From Corynebacterium yudongzhengii (lineage in GTDB: Bacteria > Actinomycetota > Actinomycetes > Mycobacteriales > Mycobacteriaceae), in the NCBI RefSeq assembly GCF_003065405.1, contig NZ_CP026947.1:248001-312000 (forward strand): DNA of 64,000 nt, read 5' to 3'. Of this stretch, positions 55,567-63,892 are shown piece after piece; position 1 is the first letter of the stretch; each line of letters begins with the position of its first letter. Made by a program: the position numbers and the translations under genes. Below the pieces are notes generated by a model. That model ran no database searches. It saw only the letters and a program-made list of their open reading frames with translations, and was not told the origin of the DNA.

Positions 55567-56112
55567 GTGAGCACTGCCGTGCGCAGCAAACACCTGCCGG
55601 AATCCGTCCTGCTGGCGAGCGCCTGCTGGGCGGCGGCCGTAGGCTTAGAGCTTCTCCACCAGATCCTGTCGGTGATCATGGGGTTCATCGACCCCGCCGA
55701 CCTGCAGGCCGCCGCCCGCGACGCCGGCGCCGAGGAGCAGCTGCCCGTCGACGCCGAGCAGGCCGTCGACCTCACCGTCACGGCCTCGATTCTGCTGATG
55801 GGGCTTTTAAACGTGGCGATCGTGACGGTGCTGGCGGTGATGCTGTGGCTGTTCGTGAAGAAACACCGCTTCGCTGGGGGCGGGCGCCGGCTGCTCATGG
55901 TCTTCTCGCTGTTCCTCGCGCTGCGCGGCCTTCTCGTCTTCGCCGCCCAGCCGGCCGGGACGCACGTGCCGGAGCCGCTCATTCTTCTCGACGGCTCCCT
56001 GCAACTGATCATCGCCGTCGCCGCGGTGCTCGGGCTGATTTTTGCGAACCAGCGTGAGACAGTCGAATACACCGGTGAACTCGAAGACACCGACGACGAC
56101 AAGAAACAGTAA
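55567..56112 (+). CDS. Conserved membrane protein of the heme cluster
   Basis: 181 aa with about four transmembrane helices (about 15-38, 72-98, 108-128 and 138-160) and an acidic tail (ETVEYTGELEDTDDDKKQ). GTG start 29 bases after hemB with GAAAGG upstream. Membrane proteins of this kind lie in the same place after hemB in mycobacteria (Rv0513/Rv0514 region) and corynebacteria. Function unknown; its constant place beside heme genes suggests a linked role. Confidence 0.7.
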   Translation: MSTAVRSKHLPESVLLASACWAAAVGLELLHQILSVIMGFIDPADLQAAARDAGAEEQLPVDAEQAVDLTVTASILLMGLLNVAIVTVLAVMLWLFVKKHRFAGGGRRLLMVFSLFLALRGLLVFAAQPAGTHVPEPLILLDGSLQLIIAVAAVLGLIFANQRETVEYTGELEDTDDDKKQ

Positions 56113-56127
56113 AGTGAGACAGAGACC

Positions 56128-56604
56128 ATGACGATGTTTCCCACCCCGTTTACCGGCGGCGGCAATGATCCCAACCGCCAGTGGCGGGACGAGCGCAGCC
56201 CGGATGGCACGTGGCCGAAGGCGCTGCGCTACGGGTTCGTCCTCACGCTCGTCGCCGCGGTGCTCATGCTGGTCAGCGGGCTGTTCATCCTCCAGTACGC
56301 GAACCTCGACGACGCCCCGCTGGACATCGCTCAGACCTTCCAGACCAACAAGTGGGTCGTGGGCATCGGCAACATCGTGCTCGCGCTTTTCATGACGGTT
56401 GCCGCGTCCTACCTGCGCCGCGGCAGCCGGGTGGCACGCCGCTGGCTGTCGGTCCTGTTGTTTCTCGCCGGCGGGCTGAACCTGGCCGGCTTCGTCGTCT
56501 CGGTGGCAGGGCTGGCGGCGATCGTGATCATCGCCTTCGTCGCCTTCGCCGCGATGTTCCTCTACCGCCCGGCGGCGAACGAATTCATCCGCGAGCGTAA
56601 CTAG
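56128..56604 (+). CDS. Conserved membrane protein of the heme cluster
   Basis: 158 aa with a Gly/Pro-rich N-terminus (MTMFPTPFTGGGNDPNRQWR) and four transmembrane helices (about 36-58, 72-92, 102-124 and 126-146). It starts 15 bases after the previous membrane gene and is probably in the same transcript. No known family recognised. Confidence 0.7.
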   Translation: MTMFPTPFTGGGNDPNRQWRDERSPDGTWPKALRYGFVLTLVAAVLMLVSGLFILQYANLDDAPLDIAQTFQTNKWVVGIGNIVLALFMTVAASYLRRGSRVARRWLSVLLFLAGGLNLAGFVVSVAGLAAIVIIAFVAFAAMFLYRPAANEFIRERN

Positions 56605-56630
56605 CCCTTCGGTGCGGGCTCATAAGCGAG

Positions 56631-56636
56631 TACACT
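56631..56636 (+). promoter_or_regulatory. -10 box of the P-type pseudo-ATPase gene, leaderless type
   Basis: TACACT lies eight bases before the ATG at 56645, supporting that start over the one at 56612. Confidence 0.5.
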
Positions 56637-56644
56637 CAACGGCC

Positions 56645-59254
56645 ATGCCCAGCCCCAAGGCCCACGGCGCAGACTCTGTCTCCTCAGCCATCGACGCCGC
56701 TCGCACCGCCGCCGTCGAAGCGGGCCTGCACACAGGTTTCACCCCCGAAGGCTATGACCCGGCCAGCCGTAGGTCCTATACCTTCGAGCTGTCCGGGCTG
56801 CCCGAGGCGCCGGATGTCGGCGAGATTGAGGACGCTCTAGAAGTCATCGACGGCGTCAGCGCCCGCATCATCCACCCCTCGGCGACGGCGTATCTCACCG
56901 CGCCCGCCACGGTGAACCTCGCGCGCATCACCGCGTGCCTCGAGCGCTTCGGGGTGAGCGCCGTACTTACCGACGCCTCCCTGCGCCGCCGCCAGCTCAC
57001 CGAACACCCCACCGCGCAGGGCCGTAAGGTGCGGGGCAAGAATATGTCGTGGGCGACGCGTCGACACGCGGAGGAAGAACACGCCGCCCAGCAGCGCCTG
57101 CGCCGGGCCGGCTTCCTCTCCGAGGCGCCGCGGCGGCCCGTCGACGTCGACGACGGCGACGACGACGTCCTCTACACCGCCCGCTCCCTCGTCTCGGTTG
57201 CGCGGCTGATCGTCGCCGTCGTGTGCACGGTGCCGGTGCTCGCCCTGTCCTACGTGCTGGAGTGGCAGTTTGACGGCTGGCAGTGGTGGGCGCTCGCCTT
57301 CAGCGTGCCCGTGGTGACCTACTCCGCGTGGCCTTTCACCCGCGCGCTCGCCGGGGGAGTGCGCCGCGGGCTGACCGCTTTAGACGGCGCGAGCGCCCTG
57401 GCGATCTGGCTGGCGGTGCTCTGGTCGGCCGGGGTGATGCTACTTACCGACGTCGGCGAGCCCGGCTGGTCATCGCGGCCGAGCTGGTTCGCTTTCGACA
57501 ACCGCGGGGTCATCGAAGGTGAGCTCTTCCTCGACGTCGCCTGCGTCATGACGGTGGTGCTCCTGGCCGGTCGCTTGGCAACGATCCGCGCCCGCACCAG
57601 CCTCCTCGCGCAGATGGAACGCGTGCGCCCGGATCCGAACCTCGAGGTCGAGGTCACCCGCTCGCGCCGACCCGGCCACCGCCACGCCGCGGCCGGCGAG
57701 CCGGAGATGCTCCCACTCGGCGAGATCAACGTCGGCGACGACGTGGTGGTCAAGGCCGGTCAGATCATTCCTGTCGATGGCCCCGTCATCGGCGGCAGCT
57801 GCACCACCGCGCCCAACCTCGTCGCCGCCGCCGACGAAACCACCGGCACCGCGAAGGTGGGGACCTACGTGTACGCGGGCACCCGCAACGTCGAGGGCCG
57901 GATCAAGGTGCGCGTGGAGCGCACCGGGCACCAGACGCGGATGGCGGCGATCCACCGCTGGGTCGAGGAAGCCAGCCACCGCCAAAACCGGGCGACGATG
58001 CTCTCGACCAAAACCGCGTCCTTCCTTATCCCTTCCGCCGTCGTGGTCGCGATGCTCGACTTTCTGACCTGGTATCTCATCACCGGCAACCTGAACGCCT
58101 CGATCGCCACGGCGCTGGCGGTGCTCGCCTCGGTCGCGCCGGTGGCGCTGGCGCTCTCGCCGGCGTTGGCGATCCGGCACGGCATCGAGGCCGCCGCCCG
58201 GCACGGGGTGATGGTGCGCGACGGCTCGGCGATCCGGACGCTCGACAGCGTGGACACGGTGATCTTCAACCGGTTGGGCACGCTGACCACCAACGACGTG
58301 CGTGTGGAAAGCATCGCCGTGGAGCACGGCGAAAACCCCGAGCTGATCCTGCGCGTGGCGGCGGCGCTCATGGTCGAATCCGACCACCCGGCCTCGCAGG
58401 CGGTGGTGCGCGCGGCCCGGATCTCCCGCGACCGGGACGCAGGCGACGACGACTGCCTGCCCCGCTGGCTGGAGGCCACCAGCATCGCGATCGACGACAA
58501 CGGCACGTTCACCGGTGTGGTGGAGCTGCCGGGGGCTTCGGGAAGGTCTTCTGAGGGCGGATCAAGGCGGATCGAGGTCCGCGTCTGGCGACCGCGCACC
58601 ATGTCCGAGGTCTCCGGGCGGATCGCCGCGGCCGTAGTCTCAGGTGGTACCCCGTTGGTGGTCAGCTGGCAGGGCAGTGACCGGGGAGTGATCACGCTTC
58701 TCGACACCGTCCGCGACGACGCCACCGACGCCGTCGACGCCATCGAAGACCAAGGCATCGAGACGATCATGATCTCCCGCGACGCCTACCCGGTCTCCCG
58801 GCGCCTCGCGGATCGCATCGGCGTCGACCAAGTGCTGGCCGGGATCGCGCCGGGCCAGAAACCGCGGGTGGTGCGCAGCGTGCACACCCAAGGCCGAACC
58901 GTGGCGATGGTCGGCGACGCGACGGTCGTCCAAACTATGGCCGCCGCCGACATCGGAGTGCTCAACGGCTCCACTGCTGCTCTCGAACTCGGCAGCGGCG
59001 GGGATCACTTGGGCATCGGGGCGGTTGTGCTGCGCGAAGAGGTCAGCGCGGTCGCCCGACTCATCGCTCACGCCCGCCGGATCTGCCGCATCATCGACGG
59101 CAACATCTACTTCTCCTGGGGCTACAACATCCTCGCGATCGCTGCAGCCTGCGCCGGCGTGCTCAACCCGATGGCGGCGACCATCCTCATGGTGGCCTCG
59201 TCCGCGGTGATCGAAGCGCGCTCCCGCAGTGCCCGGCGGTTCCGGAGGGTGTAG
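56645..59254 (+). CDS. P1B-type ATPase homologue lacking all catalytic motifs (pseudo-ATPase)
   Basis: 869 aa with the full layout of a heavy-metal P-type ATPase: an HMA-like N-terminal domain without CxxC (about 40-120), membrane helices, actuator domain, P/N domain and closing helices. The key motifs are altered. The phosphorylated Asp of DKTGT is Asn542 (NRLGTLT), the CPC of the sixth helix is APV (498-500), the TGES of the actuator domain is missing (ADETTGTAKVGTYVYAGTRN, about 395), and GDGxND is GDATVV (757 on). The HP of the nucleotide site (SDHP, 579-582) remains. It cannot form the acyl-phosphate, so it is unlikely to pump. It may be a sensor or partner of heme or metal handling. Annotation as a cation ATPase would mislead. 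Confidence 0.85.
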   Translation: MPSPKAHGADSVSSAIDAARTAAVEAGLHTGFTPEGYDPASRRSYTFELSGLPEAPDVGEIEDALEVIDGVSARIIHPSATAYLTAPATVNLARITACLERFGVSAVLTDASLRRRQLTEHPTAQGRKVRGKNMSWATRRHAEEEHAAQQRLRRAGFLSEAPRRPVDVDDGDDDVLYTARSLVSVARLIVAVVCTVPVLALSYVLEWQFDGWQWWALAFSVPVVTYSAWPFTRALAGGVRRGLTALDGASALAIWLAVLWSAGVMLLTDVGEPGWSSRPSWFAFDNRGVIEGELFLDVACVMTVVLLAGRLATIRARTSLLAQMERVRPDPNLEVEVTRSRRPGHRHAAAGEPEMLPLGEINVGDDVVVKAGQIIPVDGPVIGGSCTTAPNLVAAADETTGTAKVGTYVYAGTRNVEGRIKVRVERTGHQTRMAAIHRWVEEASHRQNRATMLSTKTASFLIPSAVVVAMLDFLTWYLITGNLNASIATALAVLASVAPVALALSPALAIRHGIEAAARHGVMVRDGSAIRTLDSVDTVIFNRLGTLTTNDVRVESIAVEHGENPELILRVAAALMVESDHPASQAVVRAARISRDRDAGDDDCLPRWLEATSIAIDDNGTFTGVVELPGASGRSSEGGSRRIEVRVWRPRTMSEVSGRIAAAVVSGGTPLVVSWQGSDRGVITLLDTVRDDATDAVDAIEDQGIETIMISRDAYPVSRRLADRIGVDQVLAGIAPGQKPRVVRSVHTQGRTVAMVGDATVVQTMAAADIGVLNGSTAALELGSGGDHLGIGAVVLREEVSAVARLIAHARRICRIIDGNIYFSWGYNILAIAAACAGVLNPMAATILMVASSAVIEARSRSARRFRRV

Positions 59255-59311
59255 GGGTTTTGTCGTTCTGGGGGCTTGTGGGTTGGTGGTTGGTGGTTTG
59301 GTGGTTTCATG

Positions 59312-59410
59312 TTGCGCTAGCGCTGGTCGAAAGGAGTAGCATCTAAAGGAGTGTTGATTTCGACCTCGCGGGACTCCTTTCTGTGGGGGTGATTTCGATC
59401 AGGCGTGCGG
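59312..59410. repeat. Palindromic GGTCGAAAGGAGT repeat, copy A
   Basis: Bounded by GCGCTAGCGCTGGTCGAAAG and a TTTCGATCAGGCGTGCG-type mirror. Bases 59322-59365 (44 bp) are identical to 59630-59673 of copy B. Confidence 0.85.
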
Positions 59411-59497
59411 AAGCTGTAGCGTTGTATGGCTGCTAGGGTGTCTGGTGTTTTGAAGGTCTGCTTTTCGGTGCAGTTTGATGTTGCTGCTGTGCAAACC

Positions 59498-59547
59498 CTT
59501 GAAGGAAGATGCTTGTAGGGCGCATCCTTCAGGGTTCTTCCTTCAAG
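59498..59547. repeat. Strong inverted repeat
   Basis: CTTGAAGGAAGA (59498-59509) and TCTTCCTTCAAG (59536-59547) are perfect 12-bp arms. An alternative inner pairing (AACCCTTGAAGGA with TCCTTCAGGGTT) competes with it. Confidence 0.8.
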
Positions 59548-59619
59548 CATTTGCGCTCGAACGCCCCGCAGGTCCCACGGAACTGACCGCGACCAGGCCT
59601 GAGTCCCCGCATCCGCATA

Positions 59620-59720
59620 GCTCGCTATCGCTGGTCGAAAGGAGTAGCATCTAAAGGAGTGTTGATTTCGACCGCGTGAGAGTCTTTTCTATAAGGGTGA
59701 TTTCGACCAGCGTTAGCGCA
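59620..59720. repeat. Palindromic GGTCGAAAGGAGT repeat, copy B
   Basis: Inverted ends GCTATCGCTGGTCGAAA and TTTCGACCAGCGTTAGCG enclose about 65 bp shared with copy A. Confidence 0.85.
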
Positions 59721-59830
59721 ACACGGATCCCGGAAGGGCGAGGCGCCTAGCATCGCCGGCCAGGCGCACTATCCGCCCCACCAGCCTCTCCGGCAGGGCT
59801 CCCGCAGTTCGTTAAGCCCACCCTGGCATG

Positions 59831-59912
59831 ACGCGCTAGCGCTGGTCGAATTCACCCTCATAGAAAGAAGTGACTCCTTTCGACCAGGTATACGAAAGCG
59901 ATACCGCCACAT
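59831..59912. repeat. Palindromic GGTCGAAAGGAGT repeat, copy C
   Basis: Begins GCGCTAGCGCTGGTCGAA and ends CTTTCGACCAGG plus TATACGAAAGCGATACC. The reverse complement of its right end matches the start of the 33.0-kb repeat over about 40 bases (GCGGTATCGCTTTCGTATAC against GCGGCATCGCTTTCGTATTC, then CTGGTCGAAAGGAGTC). Confidence 0.85.
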
Positions 59913-59998
59913 GGCCACAACGCCCCACAACACCCCAGAACCGCCCTGCACCCCAGACCCGCCCAACCGCCCGTTGGCGTTTGATCCAACTTTTGGAC

Positions 59999-60004
59999 CA
60001 TAAT
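59999..60004 (+). promoter_or_regulatory. -10 box of hemE, leaderless type
   Basis: CATAAT lies eight bases before the hemE ATG. Confidence 0.55.
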
Positions 60005-60012
60005 CAGGTGAT

Positions 60013-61071
60013 ATGAGCCGACGTGAGTTGACTGATGCCCCGATCCTGGACGCCGCGCAGGGGAAGACCCCGAGCCGCACGCCGGTGTGGTTCATGCGCC
60101 AGGCAGGCCGATCGCTTCCTGAGTATCGCAAGCTGCGGGAGGGGGTCACCATGCTGGATTCCTGCTTCCGCCCGGAGATGCTGGCGGAGATTACGCTGCA
60201 GCCGGTGCGTCGGCACGATGTGGACGCCGCCATTTTGTTTTCCGACATCGTGGTGCCTTTCCGGGCGGCGGGCATCGACGTTGAGATCGTCCCCGGAACC
60301 GGCCCCGTGGTGGAGCACCCGGTGCGGACGAGGGCGGACGTCGATAAGCTGCCGATCCTCGACCACACCGTGGACGAGGTCGCCGAGGGTATCGGCATCA
60401 TCCTCGACGAGCTCACCGACCGCCAGGCGCTCATCGGTTTCGTGGGCGCGCCGTTTACGCTGGCCAGCTACCTCATCGAGGGTGGGCCGAGCAAGAACCA
60501 CGAGCGCACCAAGGCGATGATGCACGCCGAGCCGGAGACCTGGAACGCCCTGATGAACCGCCTCGTGCCCACCATCACCTCGTTCCTGAAAACGCAGGTC
60601 GACGCCGGGATCGACGCGATGCAGCTCTTCGACTCGTGGGCCGGCTTCCTCAATGCCGCCGACTACCGGGAGTTCGTGGAGCCTTATTCGCGCCAGATCC
60701 TCGCCGAGGTCGAAGGCGTGATCCCGCGCATCCACTTCGGGGTGGCCACCGGGGAGCTCTTGCCGGATATGGCGAGCGCGGGCACGGAGGTCGTTGGCGT
60801 CGATTGGCGCACACCGCTCGATGAGGCTGCCGCGCGCGTGTACGAGCAGGCCGGCGCGAAGGTTCTGCAGGGCAACCTCGATCCCGCGCTCCTGTTCGCC
60901 GGCAACGACGCCGTGCGCGAGCAGGTGCGCCGCATCCGCTCCGAGGCGCGGCGGGCGATCGACGCCGGGCATGCCCGCGAGCACATCTTTAACTTGGGCC
61001 ACGGGGTGTTGCCGTCGACGGACGCGCAGGCCGTGACCGACGCTGTCGCGATCATTCACGAGGAGGACTGA
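60013..61071 (+). CDS. hemE: Uroporphyrinogen decarboxylase
   Basis: Removes four carboxyl groups from uroporphyrinogen III to give coproporphyrinogen III (352 aa). RTPVWFMRQAGRSLPEYRKLR is the first signature, with active-site Arg and Asp (SDIVVPFRAAGIDVEIVPG) following, and GFVGAPFTLASYLIEGG is the second signature. Length normal. No Shine-Dalgarno site; CATAAT eight bases upstream suggests a leaderless message. It begins a second hem transcript after the repeats and is followed eight bases later by hemY. Confidence 0.96.
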   Translation: MSRRELTDAPILDAAQGKTPSRTPVWFMRQAGRSLPEYRKLREGVTMLDSCFRPEMLAEITLQPVRRHDVDAAILFSDIVVPFRAAGIDVEIVPGTGPVVEHPVRTRADVDKLPILDHTVDEVAEGIGIILDELTDRQALIGFVGAPFTLASYLIEGGPSKNHERTKAMMHAEPETWNALMNRLVPTITSFLKTQVDAGIDAMQLFDSWAGFLNAADYREFVEPYSRQILAEVEGVIPRIHFGVATGELLPDMASAGTEVVGVDWRTPLDEAAARVYEQAGAKVLQGNLDPALLFAGNDAVREQVRRIRSEARRAIDAGHAREHIFNLGHGVLPSTDAQAVTDAVAIIHEED

Positions 61072-61079
61072 GAGACATC

Positions 61080-62477
61080 ATGCGTTATGCCATCATCGGA
61101 GCGGGTCTTGCTGGGTTGACTGCGGCCGTCGAGATCCGGCGGGCAGACGAGGACGCAGACATCGACATCTTCGAGGCCACCGGGCGCATCGGCGGCAAGC
61201 TGCACACCGTGCCTTTCGACGCAGGCCGCACCGACGTCGGCGCCGAGGCCTTCCTGGCGCGGCGCCAGGACGCCGTCGAGTACTTCGAGTCGCTGGGACT
61301 CGGCGAGGAGATCGTCTACCCCTCGGGCATGCACCCGCTGGTCTACACCGGCGGCGAGGCCAAGGCTCTGCCGAAGGGTGGGGTGATGGGGATCCCGTCG
61401 TCATCGGCACCCGTGGCGCATTTGGTGAGCGATAAGACAGCCGCGCGTATCGACGCCGAGGCCACCGCCACCCCGATCGACTGGGAGATTGGGGGTGACG
61501 TGAGCGTCGGGAAGCTGGTGCGCGAGCGCTATGGCGACGAGGTCGTCGATCACATCGTCTCCGCCCTGCTCGGCGGGGTGTATTCCTGCCTCGCCGACGA
61601 CCTGGGCCTGCGCGCCACGATCCCGCAGCTCGCCGAGGCCCTCGACGAGCTGGCCGAAGCCGGCGAGCCCGTCACGCTCTCCCGGGCGGTCGCCCGCATC
61701 GAGGCCGCCCGCCCGGCGCCGACCGACCCGCCGGCCCCGGTGTTTGGCACCTTCCGCGGCGGCTACGCCCAGCTCTATGAGACGCTCGCCGAGAAATCCG
61801 GCGCCGACATCTACCTCGACGCGTTCATCTCCGCTATCACCCGCGATAACGCAGGCTTCCGGATCACCGGTGGGGCAGAGGCGGCCGATAAGCCCTATGA
61901 CCGGCTGCTCATCGCCACCCCGGCGCCGACCGCCGGGCTGCTCACCAAGAACCTCTCCGAGGAGCTATCAACCACGCTGAAGACGATCCAGCTGGCGGAC
62001 TCGGTGGTCGTGGCCATGCGTTTTCCCACCCACGAGGGCCTGCCGGACAACACCGGCGTGCTCGTGGCCACCGACGAGCCGGGTCTGCACGCGAAGGCGT
62101 TTACCTTCTCGTCGAAGAAGTGGCCGCACTTGGCCAACATGGGCGGCGCCTTGGTGCGCGCCAGCTTCGGGCGCTTCGGAGATAACACCGCCCTGCGTAC
62201 CGACGAGGACACCCTCGTCGACTACGCCCTCGAGGACCTGCGCACCGTCACCGGCTTCGACACGGAGACCCACAAGCCGGAGGAGATCTACACCCAGCGC
62301 TGGTTCGGCGGGCTGCCGCGTTACGACGAGACGCACCTCGCCACCGTCGCGAAGATCCGGAAGCAGGCCGAAAGCGTCGACGGCCTCGAGCTCACCGGTG
62401 CGTGGGCCGGGGGCGTCGGCGTGCCGGCGGTCATCGCGGATGCCCGCGCGGCGGGGCGCCGGGTGGTGGGCGGATAG
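61080..62477 (+). CDS. hemY: Coproporphyrinogen/protoporphyrinogen oxidase, HemY type
   Basis: FAD enzyme (465 aa) oxidising the porphyrinogen six electrons with oxygen. The FAD fold is MRYAIIGAGLAGLTAAVEIRR with the following Glu (IDIFEATGRIGGKLHTV). GAEAFLARRQDAVEYFESLGL is family-typical, and the C-terminal FAD segment LTGAWAGGVGVPAVIADARAAG closes the site. In actinobacteria this enzyme acts on coproporphyrinogen III in the coproporphyrin-dependent route (CgoX), rather than on protoporphyrinogen. Located between hemE and hemL. A terminator is not obvious. Confidence 0.93.
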   Translation: MRYAIIGAGLAGLTAAVEIRRADEDADIDIFEATGRIGGKLHTVPFDAGRTDVGAEAFLARRQDAVEYFESLGLGEEIVYPSGMHPLVYTGGEAKALPKGGVMGIPSSSAPVAHLVSDKTAARIDAEATATPIDWEIGGDVSVGKLVRERYGDEVVDHIVSALLGGVYSCLADDLGLRATIPQLAEALDELAEAGEPVTLSRAVARIEAARPAPTDPPAPVFGTFRGGYAQLYETLAEKSGADIYLDAFISAITRDNAGFRITGGAEAADKPYDRLLIATPAPTAGLLTKNLSEELSTTLKTIQLADSVVVAMRFPTHEGLPDNTGVLVATDEPGLHAKAFTFSSKKWPHLANMGGALVRASFGRFGDNTALRTDEDTLVDYALEDLRTVTGFDTETHKPEEIYTQRWFGGLPRYDETHLATVAKIRKQAESVDGLELTGAWAGGVGVPAVIADARAAGRRVVGG

Positions 62478-62540
62478 TCGTCGAGAAGCGGGGGCCTAGC
62501 GGGGGTGTATCCAACCTATGGACTACCCCGGGACGTGTCC

Positions 62541-62546
62541 TACAAT
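62541..62546 (+). promoter_or_regulatory. -10 box of hemL, leaderless type
   Basis: TACAAT lies eight bases before the hemL ATG. Confidence 0.55.
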
Positions 62547-62554
62547 GACTTCCC

Positions 62555-63877
62555 ATGAGCGCCACAGAACTGACCTCCCTTAACACCGCCCGCTCCGCCG
62601 AACTCTTCGAGCGCGCGCTGCGCGCCATCCCCGGCGGCGTGAACTCCCCGGTCCGCGCCTTCGGCTCCGTCGGTGGGCAGACCCGCTTCATGGAGCGCGC
62701 CGAGGGCTCCCGGCTCATCGACGTCGACGGCAACGAGTATGTCGACCTCGTCGACTCCTGGGGCCCGATGCTTCTGGGCAACGCCCGCGAGGAGATCATC
62801 GCCGCCGTGACCGACGCCGCGACGAAGGGCCTGGCGTTCGGCACCCCGGTGGAAGGCGAGATCGCCCTTGCCGAGGAGATCATCGCGCGCACCTCGGTGG
62901 ATAAGGTGCGCCTGGTCAACTCCGGCACCGAGGCCACCATGTCGGCCGTGCGCCTGGCCCGCGGGTACACGGGCCGGTCGAAGGTGATCAAGTTCGAGGG
63001 CTGCTACCACGGGCATGTCGACGCGCTGCTGGCCTCGGCCGGCTCCGGTGTGGCCACCTACGGCCTGCCGGACTCGCCGGGCGTGACCGGCGCGTCGGCC
63101 GCCGACACCATCGTCGTGCCCTACAACGACCTCGAGGCCGTGCGCCGCGCCTTCGCCGAGAACGACGGCGAGATCGCCGCGATCATCGCCGAGGCCGCCG
63201 CCGGCAACATGGGCACCGTCGCGCCCGGCGAGGGCTACAACGCCGCGCTGAAGCAGATCGCCCACGACAACGGCGCCCTGCTCATCCTCGACGAAGTCAT
63301 GACCGGCTTCCGCACCTCGTATAAGGGCTGGTTCGGCGTCGACGAGGTCGCCGCCGACATCACCACCTTCGGCAAGGTCGTCTCCGGCGGCCTGCCCGCC
63401 GCCGCCTTCGGTGGCCGCGCCGAGATCATGGACCACCTGGCTCCTCACGGCCCCGTCTACCAGGCCGGCACGCTCTCCGGTAACCCGGTGGCGATGGCGG
63501 CGGGCCTGGCCTCGCTGCGCGGTGCCGATGAGTCGGTCTATCCCATCCTGCACGCCAACGCCGACCGCCTGGCCACCTTGATCAGCGAGGCCCTTCAGCG
63601 CGAGGGCGTGGCGCATCACATCCAGCGTGCTTCGACGATGCTCTCCGTGCGCTTCGCTGAAGGCGAGGGCCGCAACTTCAGCGACATGTCGGCGGCGGAG
63701 ACCTTCCGCTACCCGGCGTTTTTCCACGCCCTGCTCGACCACGGCGTCTACGGCCCGCCGAGCGTGTTCGAGACCTGGTTCGTCTCCACCGCGTTGGGCG
63801 ACGAGGACTTCGAGCGCATCGAAAACGCCTTGGCGCCCGCGGCGAAGGCCGCCGCCCAGGCCCGCGACGAGAACTAA
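62555..63877 (+). CDS. hemL: Glutamate-1-semialdehyde 2,1-aminomutase
   Basis: PLP enzyme (440 aa) turning glutamate-1-semialdehyde, the HemA product, into 5-aminolevulinate. [42 protein letters not shown] segment (here [20 protein letters not shown]), the PLP region [20 protein letters not shown] and the Schiff-base Lys in [20 protein letters not shown] are all present. The start ATG at 62555 fits the -10 box eight bases upstream. It completes the C5 pathway and is followed 15 bases later by a phosphatase-family gene. Confidence 0.96.
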   Translation: MSATELTSLNTARSAELFERALRAIPGGVNSPVRAFGSVGGQTRFMERAEGSRLIDVDGNEYVDLVDSWGPMLLGNAREEIIAAVTDAATKGLAFGTPVEGEIALAEEIIARTSVDKVRLVNSGTEATMSAVRLARGYTGRSKVIKFEGCYHGHVDALLASAGSGVATYGLPDSPGVTGASAADTIVVPYNDLEAVRRAFAENDGEIAAIIAEAAAGNMGTVAPGEGYNAALKQIAHDNGALLILDEVMTGFRTSYKGWFGVDEVAADITTFGKVVSGGLPAAAFGGRAEIMDHLAPHGPVYQAGTLSGNPVAMAAGLASLRGADESVYPILHANADRLATLISEALQREGVAHHIQRASTMLSVRFAEGEGRNFSDMSAAETFRYPAFFHALLDHGVYGPPSVFETWFVSTALGDEDFERIENALAPAAKAAAQARDEN

Positions 63878-63892
63878 CCGAAAGCGAAGTAG

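Larger units (their letters stand above)
59255..60012. other. Repeat-filled gap before hemE
   Basis: 758 bases without a convincing gene; a 77-codon minus frame at 59317-59550 lies in repeats and lacks coding character. It holds three GCTGGTCGAAAGG repeats, a strong hairpin and the hemE promoter. Confidence 0.8.

Noticed and set aside
59317..59550. 77-codon minus-strand frame
   Set aside because: Lies in palindromic repeats, no ribosome site, no protein character.
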